Source: Mucilaginibacter xinganensis
Lineage (GTDB): Bacteria > Bacteroidota > Bacteroidia > Sphingobacteriales > Sphingobacteriaceae
Length of the DNA: 64,000 nt
Assembly (NCBI RefSeq): GCF_002257585.1
Contig: NZ_CP022743.1
Coordinates: forward strand, 744,001-808,000
Reading direction: 5' to 3'
Notes under the pieces: model-generated
The model's input: the letters and a program-made list of their open reading frames with translations, nothing else
The model's database searches: none
Told to the model about the DNA's origin: nothing
Made by a program: the position numbers and the translations under genes
Shown: in pieces, positions 26,813 through 35,366 of the stretch
How the letters are laid out: each line of letters starts with the position of its first letter
Numbering within the stretch: the first letter of the stretch is position 1

Positions 26813-27022
26813 TCAATTTATAAAATGTTTTCCTTTTCTAAAATAAGATGCAATCATTATAATGCCAAAAAGGCTTACCATGGTGCCTATAGCCGACATC
26901 ACAATATGTAAAGCATCATGCTCAACAATCCCTTTATACAGCTTGATAATACCTTCAATTATAAATATTGAAAAGAATCCAACTGGTACCAGTAAATTCC
27001 TTTTGTTCTTTAGTGTTTGCAT
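26813..27022 (-). CDS. Small two-helix membrane protein (paralogue 3)
   Basis: This 69-residue protein has the same layout as its two neighbours, with the loop degenerated to GIVEHDALHIV. Helices span about 11-28 and 39-60, followed by a basic tail (YFRKGKHF). It is the most diverged of the three and the first transcribed. The phnA remnant lies immediately upstream. Confidence 0.65.
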   Translation of the reverse strand: MQTLKNKRNLLVPVGFFSIFIIEGIIKLYKGIVEHDALHIVMSAIGTMVSLFGIIMIASYFRKGKHFIN

Positions 27023-27037
27023 ATCTAAATATAAAAC

Positions 27038-27258
27038 TTATTTCTTTTTCAAAAAACAGGTTTTTAGTACTACGCTCATGCCATCAACCTTTCAATCTAC
27101 TTCTTCGTCGTTATCCGTAAGGAGATTTTTTTATAGTAATGCCTTGTTTTCAAGTAGTGGTCGAGCCTTTCACTTTTAAACTTTTAATCAAGGTTACTGA
27201 GTCGCCGTCAATCAGTGTGTTGCCGTTACTGTCTTTTACGTTTGGTGTGTCCAATATA
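27038..27258 (-). pseudogene. Degraded 3' fragment of phnA (YjdM-like)
   Basis: Reading the minus strand directly after the stop of the preceding gene, one frame gives [19 protein letters not shown] then SLKVKGS, the PhnA/YjdM C-terminal domain. It meets a TGA, continues in frame as KQGITIKKIS, then needs a one-base shift to give LTDNDEEVD, a TGA where the family has cysteine, and KVDGMSVVLKTCFLKKK up to a proper stop at 27038. So there are two nonsense codons and one frameshift, and the N-terminal zinc-ribbon half is gone. The match is from memory of the family pattern. The protein is not functional. Confidence 0.75.
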
Positions 27259-27783
27259 TTAGGGGTGTTTATTATTGATTTTTCCGGCGTCTTCTAATTC
27301 GGCATCCATCTGGTCGTCGTATTTAAAGCGATACAATACCCAGTCGTTCTGCGGTTTATAAAACATAAATGTAAACCTGATTGGCTGAATTTCGTGCTTT
27401 ACCAGGTAACTATAAAAAACCAGGCTGTTTGATGCGTTTTTCTGCACTATCAAATCCTTGCCCAAATAGTTACCCACCCCCTGGCGCAAGGAATCTAACT
27501 TAGCTTTCAGCTGAGTGATCCCGGCTGTATTTGTAAAATATTTGTTGGTGCCAAAAATATAATCAACAGCTGCGGAGGTACCTTCTTCTTTATATTTTTT
27601 AAAAAAGGTGTTCACCAGGTCGGCTGCGCCCTTAACAGCTACTACAGGTGGTTTTGTTGTTGCGGTAGCAGCAGGTTTTTGCACTATAGCGGCATCCTGT
27701 GCATTTGCAAATGCTGCACAGCAGCAAAGTATCCCGGTAACTAATAGCCTTATCAAATTGTGTTTTGTGTTTAAGCGTTTCAT
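27259..27783 (-). CDS. Secreted protein of unknown function
   Basis: This 174-residue protein has a signal peptide (about 1-28, CCAAFANAQ). A proline/threonine/alanine-rich linker ([13 protein letters not shown]) leads to a compact domain with [21 protein letters not shown] and strands ending in [18 protein letters not shown], resembling small secreted domains of Bacteroidota that pack as alpha+beta sandwiches. I do not recognise the family. Its stop abuts the phnA remnant, so its last codons may have been created when that fragment was joined here. Confidence 0.7.
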   Translation of the reverse strand: MKRLNTKHNLIRLLVTGILCCCAAFANAQDAAIVQKPAATATTKPPVVAVKGAADLVNTFFKKYKEEGTSAAVDYIFGTNKYFTNTAGITQLKAKLDSLRQGVGNYLGKDLIVQKNASNSLVFYSYLVKHEIQPIRFTFMFYKPQNDWVLYRFKYDDQMDAELEDAGKINNKHP

Positions 27784-27818
27784 GGTAAGTATTTTAAACC
27801 ACCAAAGTAAATAAAAAA

Positions 27819-27840
27819 GCCCGCTACTTATGTAGCGGGC
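27819..27840 (-). terminator. Intrinsic terminator of pdhB
   Basis: GCCCGCTAC and GTAGCGGGC form a perfect 9-bp stem with a 4-nt loop. On the minus strand TTTTTT follows. It lies 77 bp past the pdhB stop. Confidence 0.9.
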
Positions 27841-27916
27841 AATATATTTTTTAGATGGCTAAACAGATCATGTTGACTAAGTTAATTTATTTAAACCTTA
27901 TCAACTTCCACGTCAC

Positions 27917-28900
27917 CTATTTGGTTACGTACATTACTTCCTTAACGGCTTTAATAACACGTTCAGGGTTTGGCAGGTATTCCTGGATCAGGGTTGGCGC
28001 GTAAGGCAACGGCACGTCTCCGCCCATAATCCGCAGTACCGGCGCATCTAAGTAATCAAATGCATCTTTCTGCACTTTAAATGCAACTTCGGTAGCAATT
28101 GAACCCAATGGCCAGCTCTCTTCAACTATTACCAAACGGTTTGTTTTTTTAACAGAGGCAATAACAGTGTCATAATCAATCGGGCGTACGGTACGCAAAT
28201 CAATCACTTCGGCGTGGATTCCTTCTTTATCAAGTTCGGCAGCTGCAGCGTGAACCACTTTCATGATTTTACCAAAACCAACTAAGGTAACGTCAGTACC
28301 TTCTTTGGTAACTTTGGCTTTTCCCAGCGGGATATAATATGTTTCTTCAGGAACTTCACCTTTATCGCCATACATCAATTCCGACTCCATAAAAATAACC
28401 GGATCAGGATCAATTATAGCTGACTTTAACAAGCCTTTTGCGTCGTAAGGATTTGATGGCACAACCACTTTTAAGCCCGGGCAATTGGCATACCAGCTTT
28501 CAAAGCACTGGCTGTGCTGCGAGCTCAGCATCCCGGCATTACCGGTTGGGCCGCGAAAAACGATCGGTACCGAAAACTGGCCACCGCTCATTGACATGAT
28601 CTTTGCTGCTCCGTTGATGATCTGATCGATAGCAACCAGCGAAAAGTTAAAGGTCATGAACTCAATAATGGGGCGTAAACCGTTCATTGCCGAGCCAATT
28701 CCGATACCGGCAAAACCGCATTCAGAGATGGGCGTATCAATTACGCGTTTAGCACCAAATTCGTCCAGCATACCCTGGCTAACCTTGTAAGCACCGTTAT
28801 ATTCGGCAACTTCTTCACCCATCAGGTATATTTTATCATCCTTGCGCATTTCTTCGTTCATTGCTTCACGAAGCGCTTCTCTGAATTGTATTTCTCTCAT
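27917..28900 (-). CDS. pdhB: Pyruvate dehydrogenase E1 component, beta subunit
   Basis: This 327-residue protein matches transketolase-like E1 beta subunits: an N-terminal pyrimidine-binding domain (YLMGEEVAEYNGAYKVSQGMLDEFG; ECGFAGIGIGSAMNGLRPIIE) and a C-terminal domain (VIDLRTVRPIDYDTV). With an alpha subunit it decarboxylates pyruvate using TPP and passes the acetyl group to E2 lipoamide. The alpha subunit is not adjacent, so it must be encoded elsewhere; the fused E1 at 49 kb is a separate paralogue. A perfect promoter and terminator bracket the gene, showing it is monocistronic. Confidence 0.93.
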   Translation of the reverse strand: MREIQFREALREAMNEEMRKDDKIYLMGEEVAEYNGAYKVSQGMLDEFGAKRVIDTPISECGFAGIGIGSAMNGLRPIIEFMTFNFSLVAIDQIINGAAKIMSMSGGQFSVPIVFRGPTGNAGMLSSQHSQCFESWYANCPGLKVVVPSNPYDAKGLLKSAIIDPDPVIFMESELMYGDKGEVPEETYYIPLGKAKVTKEGTDVTLVGFGKIMKVVHAAAAELDKEGIHAEVIDLRTVRPIDYDTVIASVKKTNRLVIVEESWPLGSIATEVAFKVQKDAFDYLDAPVLRIMGGDVPLPYAPTLIQEYLPNPERVIKAVKEVMYVTK

Positions 28901-28931
28901 CGTATTATTAAAATGATGTTTTTTGCGAACG

Positions 28932-28961
28932 CAAATATAAACAACAATGTGTTATTTGCAA
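28932..28961 (-). promoter_or_regulatory. Consensus promoter of pdhB
   Basis: TTG (28959-28961), exactly 19 nt, then TATATTTG (28932-28939) on the minus strand, 31 bp upstream of the pdhB start codon. Confidence 0.8.
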
Positions 28962-29044
28962 TTAGTGTTATAACTACAACAAGCTTTTTACGCTTTGATG
29001 GAATAAGTTAACCTTGTTCTTCCCAAATCGCTGCTAGCTGTCAA

Positions 29045-30697
29045 CTAAAAACTGCCAGTTGCCAACTGCCTTTCGCCCTTCATTTTCGACGCAATCTCCA
29101 GCGCTTTATAGGCATTTACTATGCCACCGGTTTTTGAAAGCGACGTAAAATCAACTTTTTCTTTGGCGCCGGGTTTATTAACTTTTTTTCCGGTTACAGG
29201 GGTTGCACTTTCCATAATTACCTGCTTCAGTTGCTTTGCACTAAGGCCGGGGTAATATTCAAGGCAAAGTGCGGCCACACCGGCAACAATGGGCGAGGCA
29301 AAGCTGGTACCATCAGCCGTATTAAATTCAGCATCGGTGTCAATTGATGTTACTTTTACACCGGGTGCAAAAACATCAACATTGTTTTTACCATAATTGC
29401 TGAACGTAGCCGCAAGAGCGGTATCCGCTTTAGGACCCGATGCGCCTACATTAATAACGTTATCGGTAGTTGATCCGTCAAGATAGGTATCATTCGGAAA
29501 TTCAGGTTTTGCATCCACATCCTGCCCGTCATTACCTGATGCCATTACCAGCAGCACATCTTTTTGGGCCGCATATTTAAAGGCAGCATCAACCCAATCT
29601 TTATGCGGCGAGATCTTTTTACCGAAACTCATGTTGATGATCTGCGCACCATGGTCAACCGCAAAACGGATCGCATTAGCAATATCCTTATCATACTCAT
29701 CGCCATTGGGCACAGCTTTAATTGACATTATCCGTACATTATCAGCAACACCGTCAATGCCGTAGCCATTATTACGCACAGCGCCAATTAAACCTGCTAC
29801 GCCTGTTCCGTGCGACGCATCAGCATTTTTTAGGATATTGTTACCGTAAGGTTTGCCATCGTTAACATCCGGATCGTCGCCAACTATCCTTGCACGGGCA
29901 TCCAAATCGGGGCTGATGTTATTATTTTGTTTGGCAAAATATTCGGTCAGGTCCTTAAGTACCTTGGCATTGTTGGCATCATCCCCAATCTGCGAGAAAA
30001 CAGATTCCCAAACCGTTTTACTTTGATTTATCGTATCGTTAGTGGTGTTTATCTTTTTTAAATCGCCCAATGTAAAGGTTTGATCCGATTTTAACTTCAA
30101 CTCTCTTTTTATGTAATAATTAGTTGCTGTAAGCACGTTAACTTCCATGGTCAGATCCTTCACCTCAGCCTGCGACTTGCTCATGGTGCTGTCGTAGTTT
30201 GTTTTTACGCTTTGCCAAAAAGCAAACTCTTTTTCCTGCCCGGCAGGGGCGGTGGTAACCGCAGCATATTTACCTTTAAGTTTGTGATACAGCCTTACTT
30301 CTTCTGTAGTTTCGGTAAAATCAACTTTACCGCCTTTGCCGCCTAAAAAGTCCCAGCCGTGTACGTCATCAACATAGCCGTCTTTATCATCATCAATCCC
30401 GTTATTCGGGATCTCTTTGGGATTTACCCATAAAATGCTTTTCAGATCATTTTGCAGGGTATCAATACCGCTGTCAATTGTGGTGACTATAACCGTTTTG
30501 CTTTTTTTCCCTTTTAAAAAAAGATAGGCAGGCTTAAGGCTTATTCCATAAAATCCATCTGCCTTAAGATCAAGGGTGTGCCAGTTTTTAGGGGGATCAG
30601 GAGCCTGTTTTGGTATTTGCTGCCCAATGGCGTTCAGGCTTAAAAACATTGCCCCGCATACCAGGGAACTTAGTGCGTATTTACGTAGTTTATGCAT
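29045..30697 (-). CDS. Subtilisin-like S8 serine protease, exported
   Basis: This 550-residue protein has a signal peptide (about 1-25). The catalytic triad is intact: D75 in TTIDSGID, H296 in DASHGTGVAG and S465 in GTSFASP. A roughly 190-residue insertion between Asp and His (about 100-290, lysine-rich and partly helical) is typical of the Bacteroidota secreted S8 proteins. The last codons (RQLATGSF) lie in a short palindromic repeat, so the C terminus appears to have been extended by that repeat. It probably degrades extracellular or periplasmic proteins. A long hairpin separates it from the upstream aldehyde dehydrogenase. Confidence 0.93.
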   Translation of the reverse strand: MHKLRKYALSSLVCGAMFLSLNAIGQQIPKQAPDPPKNWHTLDLKADGFYGISLKPAYLFLKGKKSKTVIVTTIDSGIDTLQNDLKSILWVNPKEIPNNGIDDDKDGYVDDVHGWDFLGGKGGKVDFTETTEEVRLYHKLKGKYAAVTTAPAGQEKEFAFWQSVKTNYDSTMSKSQAEVKDLTMEVNVLTATNYYIKRELKLKSDQTFTLGDLKKINTTNDTINQSKTVWESVFSQIGDDANNAKVLKDLTEYFAKQNNNISPDLDARARIVGDDPDVNDGKPYGNNILKNADASHGTGVAGLIGAVRNNGYGIDGVADNVRIMSIKAVPNGDEYDKDIANAIRFAVDHGAQIINMSFGKKISPHKDWVDAAFKYAAQKDVLLVMASGNDGQDVDAKPEFPNDTYLDGSTTDNVINVGASGPKADTALAATFSNYGKNNVDVFAPGVKVTSIDTDAEFNTADGTSFASPIVAGVAALCLEYYPGLSAKQLKQVIMESATPVTGKKVNKPGAKEKVDFTSLSKTGGIVNAYKALEIASKMKGERQLATGSF

Positions 30698-30732
30698 TAT
30701 TTAGTTAGTTGATTAGGTTGAATAGTTGAGTA

Positions 30733-30796
30733 AGTGAGTGGTTGATCCTTGAAGTTTAACTTAATCAACCAAATACAACTTAATCAACCACTCACT
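30733..30796. repeat. Long GTTGATTAAGT-type palindrome (copy 1)
   Basis: AGTGAGTGGTTGAT (30733-30746) and its exact complement (30783-30796) enclose further GTTGAT/ATCAAC pairs. It begins 6 bp past the aldehyde dehydrogenase stop. Three related palindromes are at 47.5, 53.6 and 58.3 kb. Confidence 0.75.
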
Positions 30797-30802
30797 AAAA
30801 AT

Positions 30803-32344
30803 TTAGAGATCAAATTTAATTCCTTGTGCCAGAGGTAACGTTTTTGAATAATTTATAGTATTGGTTTGCCGCCTCATATAAACCTTCCACGCATCAGAGC
30901 CCGACTCGCGGCCACCACCGGTTTCTTTTTCACCGCCAAATGCGCCGCCAATTTCTGCCCCTGATGTACCTATGTTAACATTGGCAATTCCGCAATCAGA
31001 ACCAGCATATGCTAGAAATTGTTCTGCCTCCCGCAAATTACCAGTCATAATAGCGGATGATAGCCCTTGCGGCACTCCGTTTTGCAAGGCAATAGCTTCT
31101 TCCAGTGTTTTATATTTAATGAGGTAAAGTATTGGCGCAAAAGTTTCGTGCTGTACAATTTTGTAATGGTTCTCCACCTCGGCAATACACGGTTTCACAT
31201 AGCAGCCCGAAGCATATTTGTCCCCTTCAAGCTTGCCGCCTTCAACCACAAAATTACCCCCCTCGGCTTTACATTTTTCAATCGAATCCAAATATAGGGC
31301 TACCGCATCCTGGTCAATCAGGGGGCCCATATGGTTGTTTTCATCCAGCGGATCGCCAATGCGGATCTGTTTGTAGGCATTTACCAGCTTTTGTTTAAAA
31401 GCATCGTACACACTTTCATGAATAATAAGCCTGCGGGTGCTGGTGCAGCGCTGCCCCGCTGTACCTACTGCTCCAAATACAGCTCCTATTAATGACATAT
31501 CCAGGTCGGCATTTTCGGTAATAATTATCGCATTGTTACCTCCAAGTTCAAGCAGGCTCCGCCCCAAACGCGCACCCACTGCTGCGCCGATAGATTTACC
31601 CATGCGAGTTGAACCGGTAGCCGAAACCAAAGGCACCCTTGGGTCATTGGCCATCAGCTCGCCAATTTCGCGGTCGCCAATTAGCAGGCAGGACACACCT
31701 TCGTCAATATGGTGTTTTTTAAACACCTCCTGCGCAATGTGCTGGCAGGCAATAGCTGTTAATGGCGTTTTTTCTGATGGCTTCCAGATGCATACGTCGC
31801 CGCAAACCCAGGCCAGCATGGCGTTCCAGCTCCATACCGCAACAGGAAAGTTAAACGCAGAGATGATACCTACAATGCCCAGCGGGTGATATTGCTCGTA
31901 CATCCGGTGCTGCGGGCGCTCGCTGTGCATGGTAAGGCCATACAACTGGCGGCTAAGCCCCACGGCAAAGTCGGCAATGTCAATCATTTCCTGTACTTCG
32001 CCATAGCCTTCCTGCAGGCTTTTACCCATCTCGTATGATACGAGCGCACCCAGCGCTTCTTTCTTGTCGCGCAGTGCATTGCCTATCTCGCGCACAATTT
32101 CACCGCGTTTGGGTGCGGGTAGGGTGCGCCAGTTAATGAAAGCTTTTTGTGCCTGTTCAACCGCCTGGTTATAGTTATCGGCAGCAGCAAATTTTACTGC
32201 TGCAATTTTTTTTCCGTCAGTTGGCGATATAATATCTTTTACCGCGGCATCAGCATTGCTTAGCCAATTGCTGCCTGTACTAAAGGCGTCGTTTGTGTCG
32301 TTTATATGTAAACGATTAAGAATATCTGAAATATTGAGGCTCAT
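30803..32344 (-). CDS. ALDH7-type aldehyde dehydrogenase (aminoadipate-semialdehyde type)
   Basis: I take the ATG at 32344 (MSLNISDIL, 513 residues). An upstream TTG at 32362 overlaps the promoter box and is unlikely. The protein has the ALDH fold: ISAFNFPVAVWSWNAMLAWVCG and KPSEKTPL for NAD binding, LELGGNN with the general-base glutamate, and GTAGQRCTSTRR with catalytic C300. The pattern is closest to ALDH7/antiquitin-like enzymes that oxidise alpha-aminoadipate semialdehyde (lysine catabolism) or betaine aldehyde. No other lysine-degradation gene is adjacent, so the substrate is inferred from the family only. Confidence 0.88.
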   Translation of the reverse strand: MSLNISDILNRLHINDTNDAFSTGSNWLSNADAAVKDIISPTDGKKIAAVKFAAADNYNQAVEQAQKAFINWRTLPAPKRGEIVREIGNALRDKKEALGALVSYEMGKSLQEGYGEVQEMIDIADFAVGLSRQLYGLTMHSERPQHRMYEQYHPLGIVGIISAFNFPVAVWSWNAMLAWVCGDVCIWKPSEKTPLTAIACQHIAQEVFKKHHIDEGVSCLLIGDREIGELMANDPRVPLVSATGSTRMGKSIGAAVGARLGRSLLELGGNNAIIITENADLDMSLIGAVFGAVGTAGQRCTSTRRLIIHESVYDAFKQKLVNAYKQIRIGDPLDENNHMGPLIDQDAVALYLDSIEKCKAEGGNFVVEGGKLEGDKYASGCYVKPCIAEVENHYKIVQHETFAPILYLIKYKTLEEAIALQNGVPQGLSSAIMTGNLREAEQFLAYAGSDCGIANVNIGTSGAEIGGAFGGEKETGGGRESGSDAWKVYMRRQTNTINYSKTLPLAQGIKFDL

Positions 32345-32359
32345 AATTGTTACTTTTGC

Positions 32360-32367
32360 CAAAGGTA
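32360..32367 (-). promoter_or_regulatory. TACCTTTG promoter box of the ALDH gene
   Basis: A perfect TAnnTTTG box 15 nt before the ATG at 32344. It overlaps the alternative TTG start and so argues for the ATG. No well-spaced TTG was found upstream. Confidence 0.6.
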
Positions 32368-32493
32368 AAAATCTTTAAGGCAATTTATTATCAACTCATC
32401 CCTTGCCGGCAAAATGATTCACATTAATTATCAAGGCTTTGTAATCGCCCCTGTTAACAATGTTTGAATGTTGATAACTAAATTATCTTATGG

Positions 32494-32619
32494 TTGTTTA
32501 TTACTTGTAATTTAATCTCAGTTAAAATCCGGGGTCAACCGCGCAGGGAAGATCCGGAGGGAGTTCCTAAAAGCGATTTTGAAGACTTCAACAGAGAATA
32601 TGTTCTGAAACAAAATTGA
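32494..32619 (+). CDS. Possible small ORF coupled to the TPR gene
   Basis: An open frame ends in TGA at 32617-32619, immediately before the ATG of the TPR gene. It encodes SVKIRGQPRREDPEGVPKS followed by DFEDFNREYVLKQN, charged and protein-like. The only usual start codon in frame is TTG at 32494 (41 codons); no ATG is available. It could be a short leader peptide translated in step with the TPR protein, or the fading end of an older gene. I do not recognise a family. Confidence 0.35.
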   Translation: MFITCNLISVKIRGQPRREDPEGVPKSDFEDFNREYVLKQN

Positions 32620-34023
32620 ATGGAAGAAGAATTTGAATTTGGTTTTACCGAAGACCCAAAGTTTTCAGTAGAGCGGTACGAAGAAATGATCCGTAATCAT
32701 GATCAGTACTTTTTTGATGCTCAGGCGTTTGAGAACATTATCGACTACTATATCGAAAAGAACGATCCGCCGAAAGCTTTACAGGTTGCAGAATATGCCC
32801 GCAACCAACACCCGTTTGCAGCAGTTTTCCTGATAAAACAGGCGCAGCTTTTAGTGATTACCAACAAGATTAACGATGCTTTCGACGCACTTGAAAAAGC
32901 TGCAATGCTCGAAGCATCAGACCCTGATATTTACCTTATTCGCGGTAACATGTACGAAAGCATGGAACGTTATGGCGAGGCGCTTGAAAATTATGAAAAA
33001 GCGCTGGAGCTTGCCGAAGAGACCGACGAGGTGCTACTGCATATTGCCTACGTATATCAAAACATGGGCGACTATGAAACATCCATAACCTATCTGAAGC
33101 TTTGCCTGAAGCAAAACATGGAGAACCAGGATGCTTTATACGAGCTTGCTTTTTGTTATGATGTTTTGGATAATCAGCAGGAAAGCGTTACGTTTTACCA
33201 GCAGTATATTGATAACGAGCCTTACAGTTATGCAGCATGGTATAACCTGGGCAACGCGTTTACCAAGCTGAGCTTATTTGAGAAAGCAATTGATGCGTAT
33301 GATTACGCCATATTGATAAAGGATAGTTTTGCATCGGCTTATTTTAATAAGGGTAATGCATTGGTTAACCTGGAGAAATATGCCGAGGCTATTGAGGTTT
33401 ACCGCCAAACTTTTGAGTACGAACAACCTAATGCTGATACCTATTGCGCTATAGGCGAATGTTACGAAAAGCTGGAGCAGATGGATGACGCCCGCGCGTT
33501 CTATAAAAAATCAGTAAAGATGGATCCTAAACTGGCCGATGCCTGGTTTGGGATAGGTGTTACGCTTGATTTTGAAGAACGTTATTTTGAGGCCCTTCAT
33601 TTCTATAAAAAAGCGCTTGATCTGGATATTGCCAACGCCGACTACTGGTTCGCTATTGCTGACGCGGAGTATAAGCTGGGGCACATGCCTGAAGCTGAAC
33701 ATGCGTACGAAAAGGTGGTGGAGCTGAACCCCATTGATGTGGACGCCTGGCTGGATTACTCATCTATATTATATGAGCAGCACCGCCTGGTTGACGCCAT
33801 TGAAGTAATATCGCAGGCCATAAAAAACAACCCGGATGCCGCAGAGCTGTATTACCGAATGGTAGCCTACCTGTTTGCAAAAGGCGAATACAACGAGGCG
33901 TTGAGCCATTTGGAAATGGCGCTGTCCGCTGATCCGGAGAAACATTACATCCTGTTTGACTACCTGCCACAGTTGCAGGAGAATAAGGTGATTGTTGACA
34001 TTATTAATCGATATACGAAATAG
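32620..34023 (+). CDS. Tetratricopeptide repeat protein
   Basis: This 467-residue, strongly acidic protein has no signal peptide. From about residue 35 it is a series of roughly eleven TPR-like 34-residue helical hairpins (for example AWYNLGNAFTKLSLFEKAIDAY; AYFNKGNALVNLEKYAEAIEVY), with the conserved W/Y-G-A-F-A-P spacing. Such superhelical arrays act as protein-interaction scaffolds, so the partner rather than a reaction is what is missing. An intrinsic terminator follows, and a ComA-like gene lies downstream under its own start. Confidence 0.9.
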   Translation: MEEEFEFGFTEDPKFSVERYEEMIRNHDQYFFDAQAFENIIDYYIEKNDPPKALQVAEYARNQHPFAAVFLIKQAQLLVITNKINDAFDALEKAAMLEASDPDIYLIRGNMYESMERYGEALENYEKALELAEETDEVLLHIAYVYQNMGDYETSITYLKLCLKQNMENQDALYELAFCYDVLDNQQESVTFYQQYIDNEPYSYAAWYNLGNAFTKLSLFEKAIDAYDYAILIKDSFASAYFNKGNALVNLEKYAEAIEVYRQTFEYEQPNADTYCAIGECYEKLEQMDDARAFYKKSVKMDPKLADAWFGIGVTLDFEERYFEALHFYKKALDLDIANADYWFAIADAEYKLGHMPEAEHAYEKVVELNPIDVDAWLDYSSILYEQHRLVDAIEVISQAIKNNPDAAELYYRMVAYLFAKGEYNEALSHLEMALSADPEKHYILFDYLPQLQENKVIVDIINRYTK

Positions 34024-34092
34024 TTAATTAGAGGTTAGAGACCAGAGAATAGTTAAGCGCTAATGCTTAAGTCCCGCCTGATCTCTAAAAAA

Positions 34093-34123
34093 GCCAAAAT
34101 TTATACAAATTTTGGCTTTTTTT
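34093..34123 (+). terminator. Intrinsic terminator after the TPR gene
   Basis: GCCAAAATTT and AAATTTTGGC form a perfect 10-bp stem with an ATAC loop, followed by TTTTTTT. Confidence 0.9.
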
Positions 34124-34178
34124 GCGACCTTTGCGCCATTAAAACTTTTAGTTATAGTCTATAACCTGTTAGTGTTTT

Positions 34179-34934
34179 ATGAATTACCAAATTAATAATC
34201 TTCCGGAACGAGTAGCAAAGCCACGTAACAGCGGCATTACCATGGTGATGGACAAAGGGCTAAGCTTGCGCCAGGTTGAAGATTTTATCGAAGTTGCAGG
34301 TACTTATACTGACATGGTTAAGCTGGGCTGGGCCACTTCATACGTTACGCCTAACCTTACCGAAAAATTAAAGATCTATCGCGATGCCGGCATCCCGGTA
34401 TATTTCGGGGGAACGTTATTTGAGGCCATGATCGTTAGAAATCAGTTTGATGACTATTGCCGCCTGCTGGATAAATTCAAAATGGACTATGCCGAGGTAT
34501 CTGATGGCTCCATTACCCTGGAGCACGATATCAAATGCGATTACATTCAAAAGCTTTCTAAAATCACCACGGTGATCTCTGAAGTAGGTTCAAAGGATGT
34601 TCAGAAGATCTTTGCCCCCTATAAATGGATCAACCTGATGCGTGCTGAAATTGAAGCCGGTTCATGGAAGGTAATTGCCGAAGCGCGCGAAAGTGGCAAT
34701 GTTGGCATCTACCGCGATTCGGGAGAAGTAAGGCAGGGTTTGGTTGATGAGATCCTGACCCAGATCCCCGAGGAAACCATTATTTGGGAAGCGCCTCAAA
34801 AAGCGCAGCAGGTTTGGTTCATTAAGCTGATTGGTGCCAATGTAAGCCTGGGCAATATCGCCCCCGCTGATGTAATCCCGCTCGAAACACTCCGCCTCGG
34901 TATCAGGAGTGATACTTTTGATCATTTTTTGTAA
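34179..34934 (+). CDS. Phosphosulfolactate synthase (ComA) family protein
   Basis: This 251-residue protein matches the ComA family over its length: GITMVMDKGLSLRQVEDF, DMVKLGWATSYV, YFGGTLFEAM, EVSDGSI and a C-terminal LGNIAPADVIPLETLRLGIRSDTF. ComA joins sulfite to phosphoenolpyruvate to make phosphosulfolactate, the first step of coenzyme M synthesis in methanogens. Bacteroidota do not make coenzyme M, and some make sulfonolipids, so here the enzyme may supply a sulfonate precursor; that is inference. No ComB or ComC homologue is adjacent. It is preceded by a terminator and seems monocistronic. Confidence 0.88.
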   Translation: MNYQINNLPERVAKPRNSGITMVMDKGLSLRQVEDFIEVAGTYTDMVKLGWATSYVTPNLTEKLKIYRDAGIPVYFGGTLFEAMIVRNQFDDYCRLLDKFKMDYAEVSDGSITLEHDIKCDYIQKLSKITTVISEVGSKDVQKIFAPYKWINLMRAEIEAGSWKVIAEARESGNVGIYRDSGEVRQGLVDEILTQIPEETIIWEAPQKAQQVWFIKLIGANVSLGNIAPADVIPLETLRLGIRSDTFDHFL

Positions 34935-35040
34935 GAAACAATACTATCACCTACGTTATCAATCCGAGTTGTTCAATTTCTGGAGGGATTGAAGCCGAAA
35001 TATTAATTTAGACTATTCTATTATCGGATACAATACTATT

Positions 35041-35199
35041 TTATTCATCTTCAAGCAGGGCAGGCTCATTAATGTATAGGGGAGCAGCGCTTACAGGGGC
35101 TTTAGATGAATGAGAAACCCACCATTTATACTTTAGGCCGTCATTTCTGGGTAATTTTTTATGCTGGCATTTTTTACAACCAGAGGCTATATTGGGATT
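35041..35199 (-). pseudogene. Possible gene remnant in the 430-bp gap after the ComA-like gene
   Basis: On the minus strand a 52-codon frame without any start codon reads NPNIASGCKKCQHKKLPRND followed by GLKYKWWVSHSSKAP and ends at TAA (35041-35043). The CxxC followed by a basic stretch looks like real protein, but the frame is bounded upstream by a stop and has no recognised family. The rest of 34935-35366 is AT-rich and featureless. Confidence 0.3.
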
Positions 35200-35366
35200 T
35201 TAATTTTGGACTCCTGATTTAAAATAAAGATTTATAACCACTTATGATTTTACAACCTTGAAAGACACGTTGCAACAATAATACCTTTGGTAAACAAGGC
35301 TCCAATGTTTTCAATAATGCTAATATTAGTGTTTTTATCTTCGCATGGTTAAACCCCTATTCTTGT

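Noticed and set aside
32345..32362. TTG start of the aldehyde dehydrogenase
   Set aside because: It overlaps the TACCTTTG promoter box; the ATG at 32344 is downstream and fits the family.
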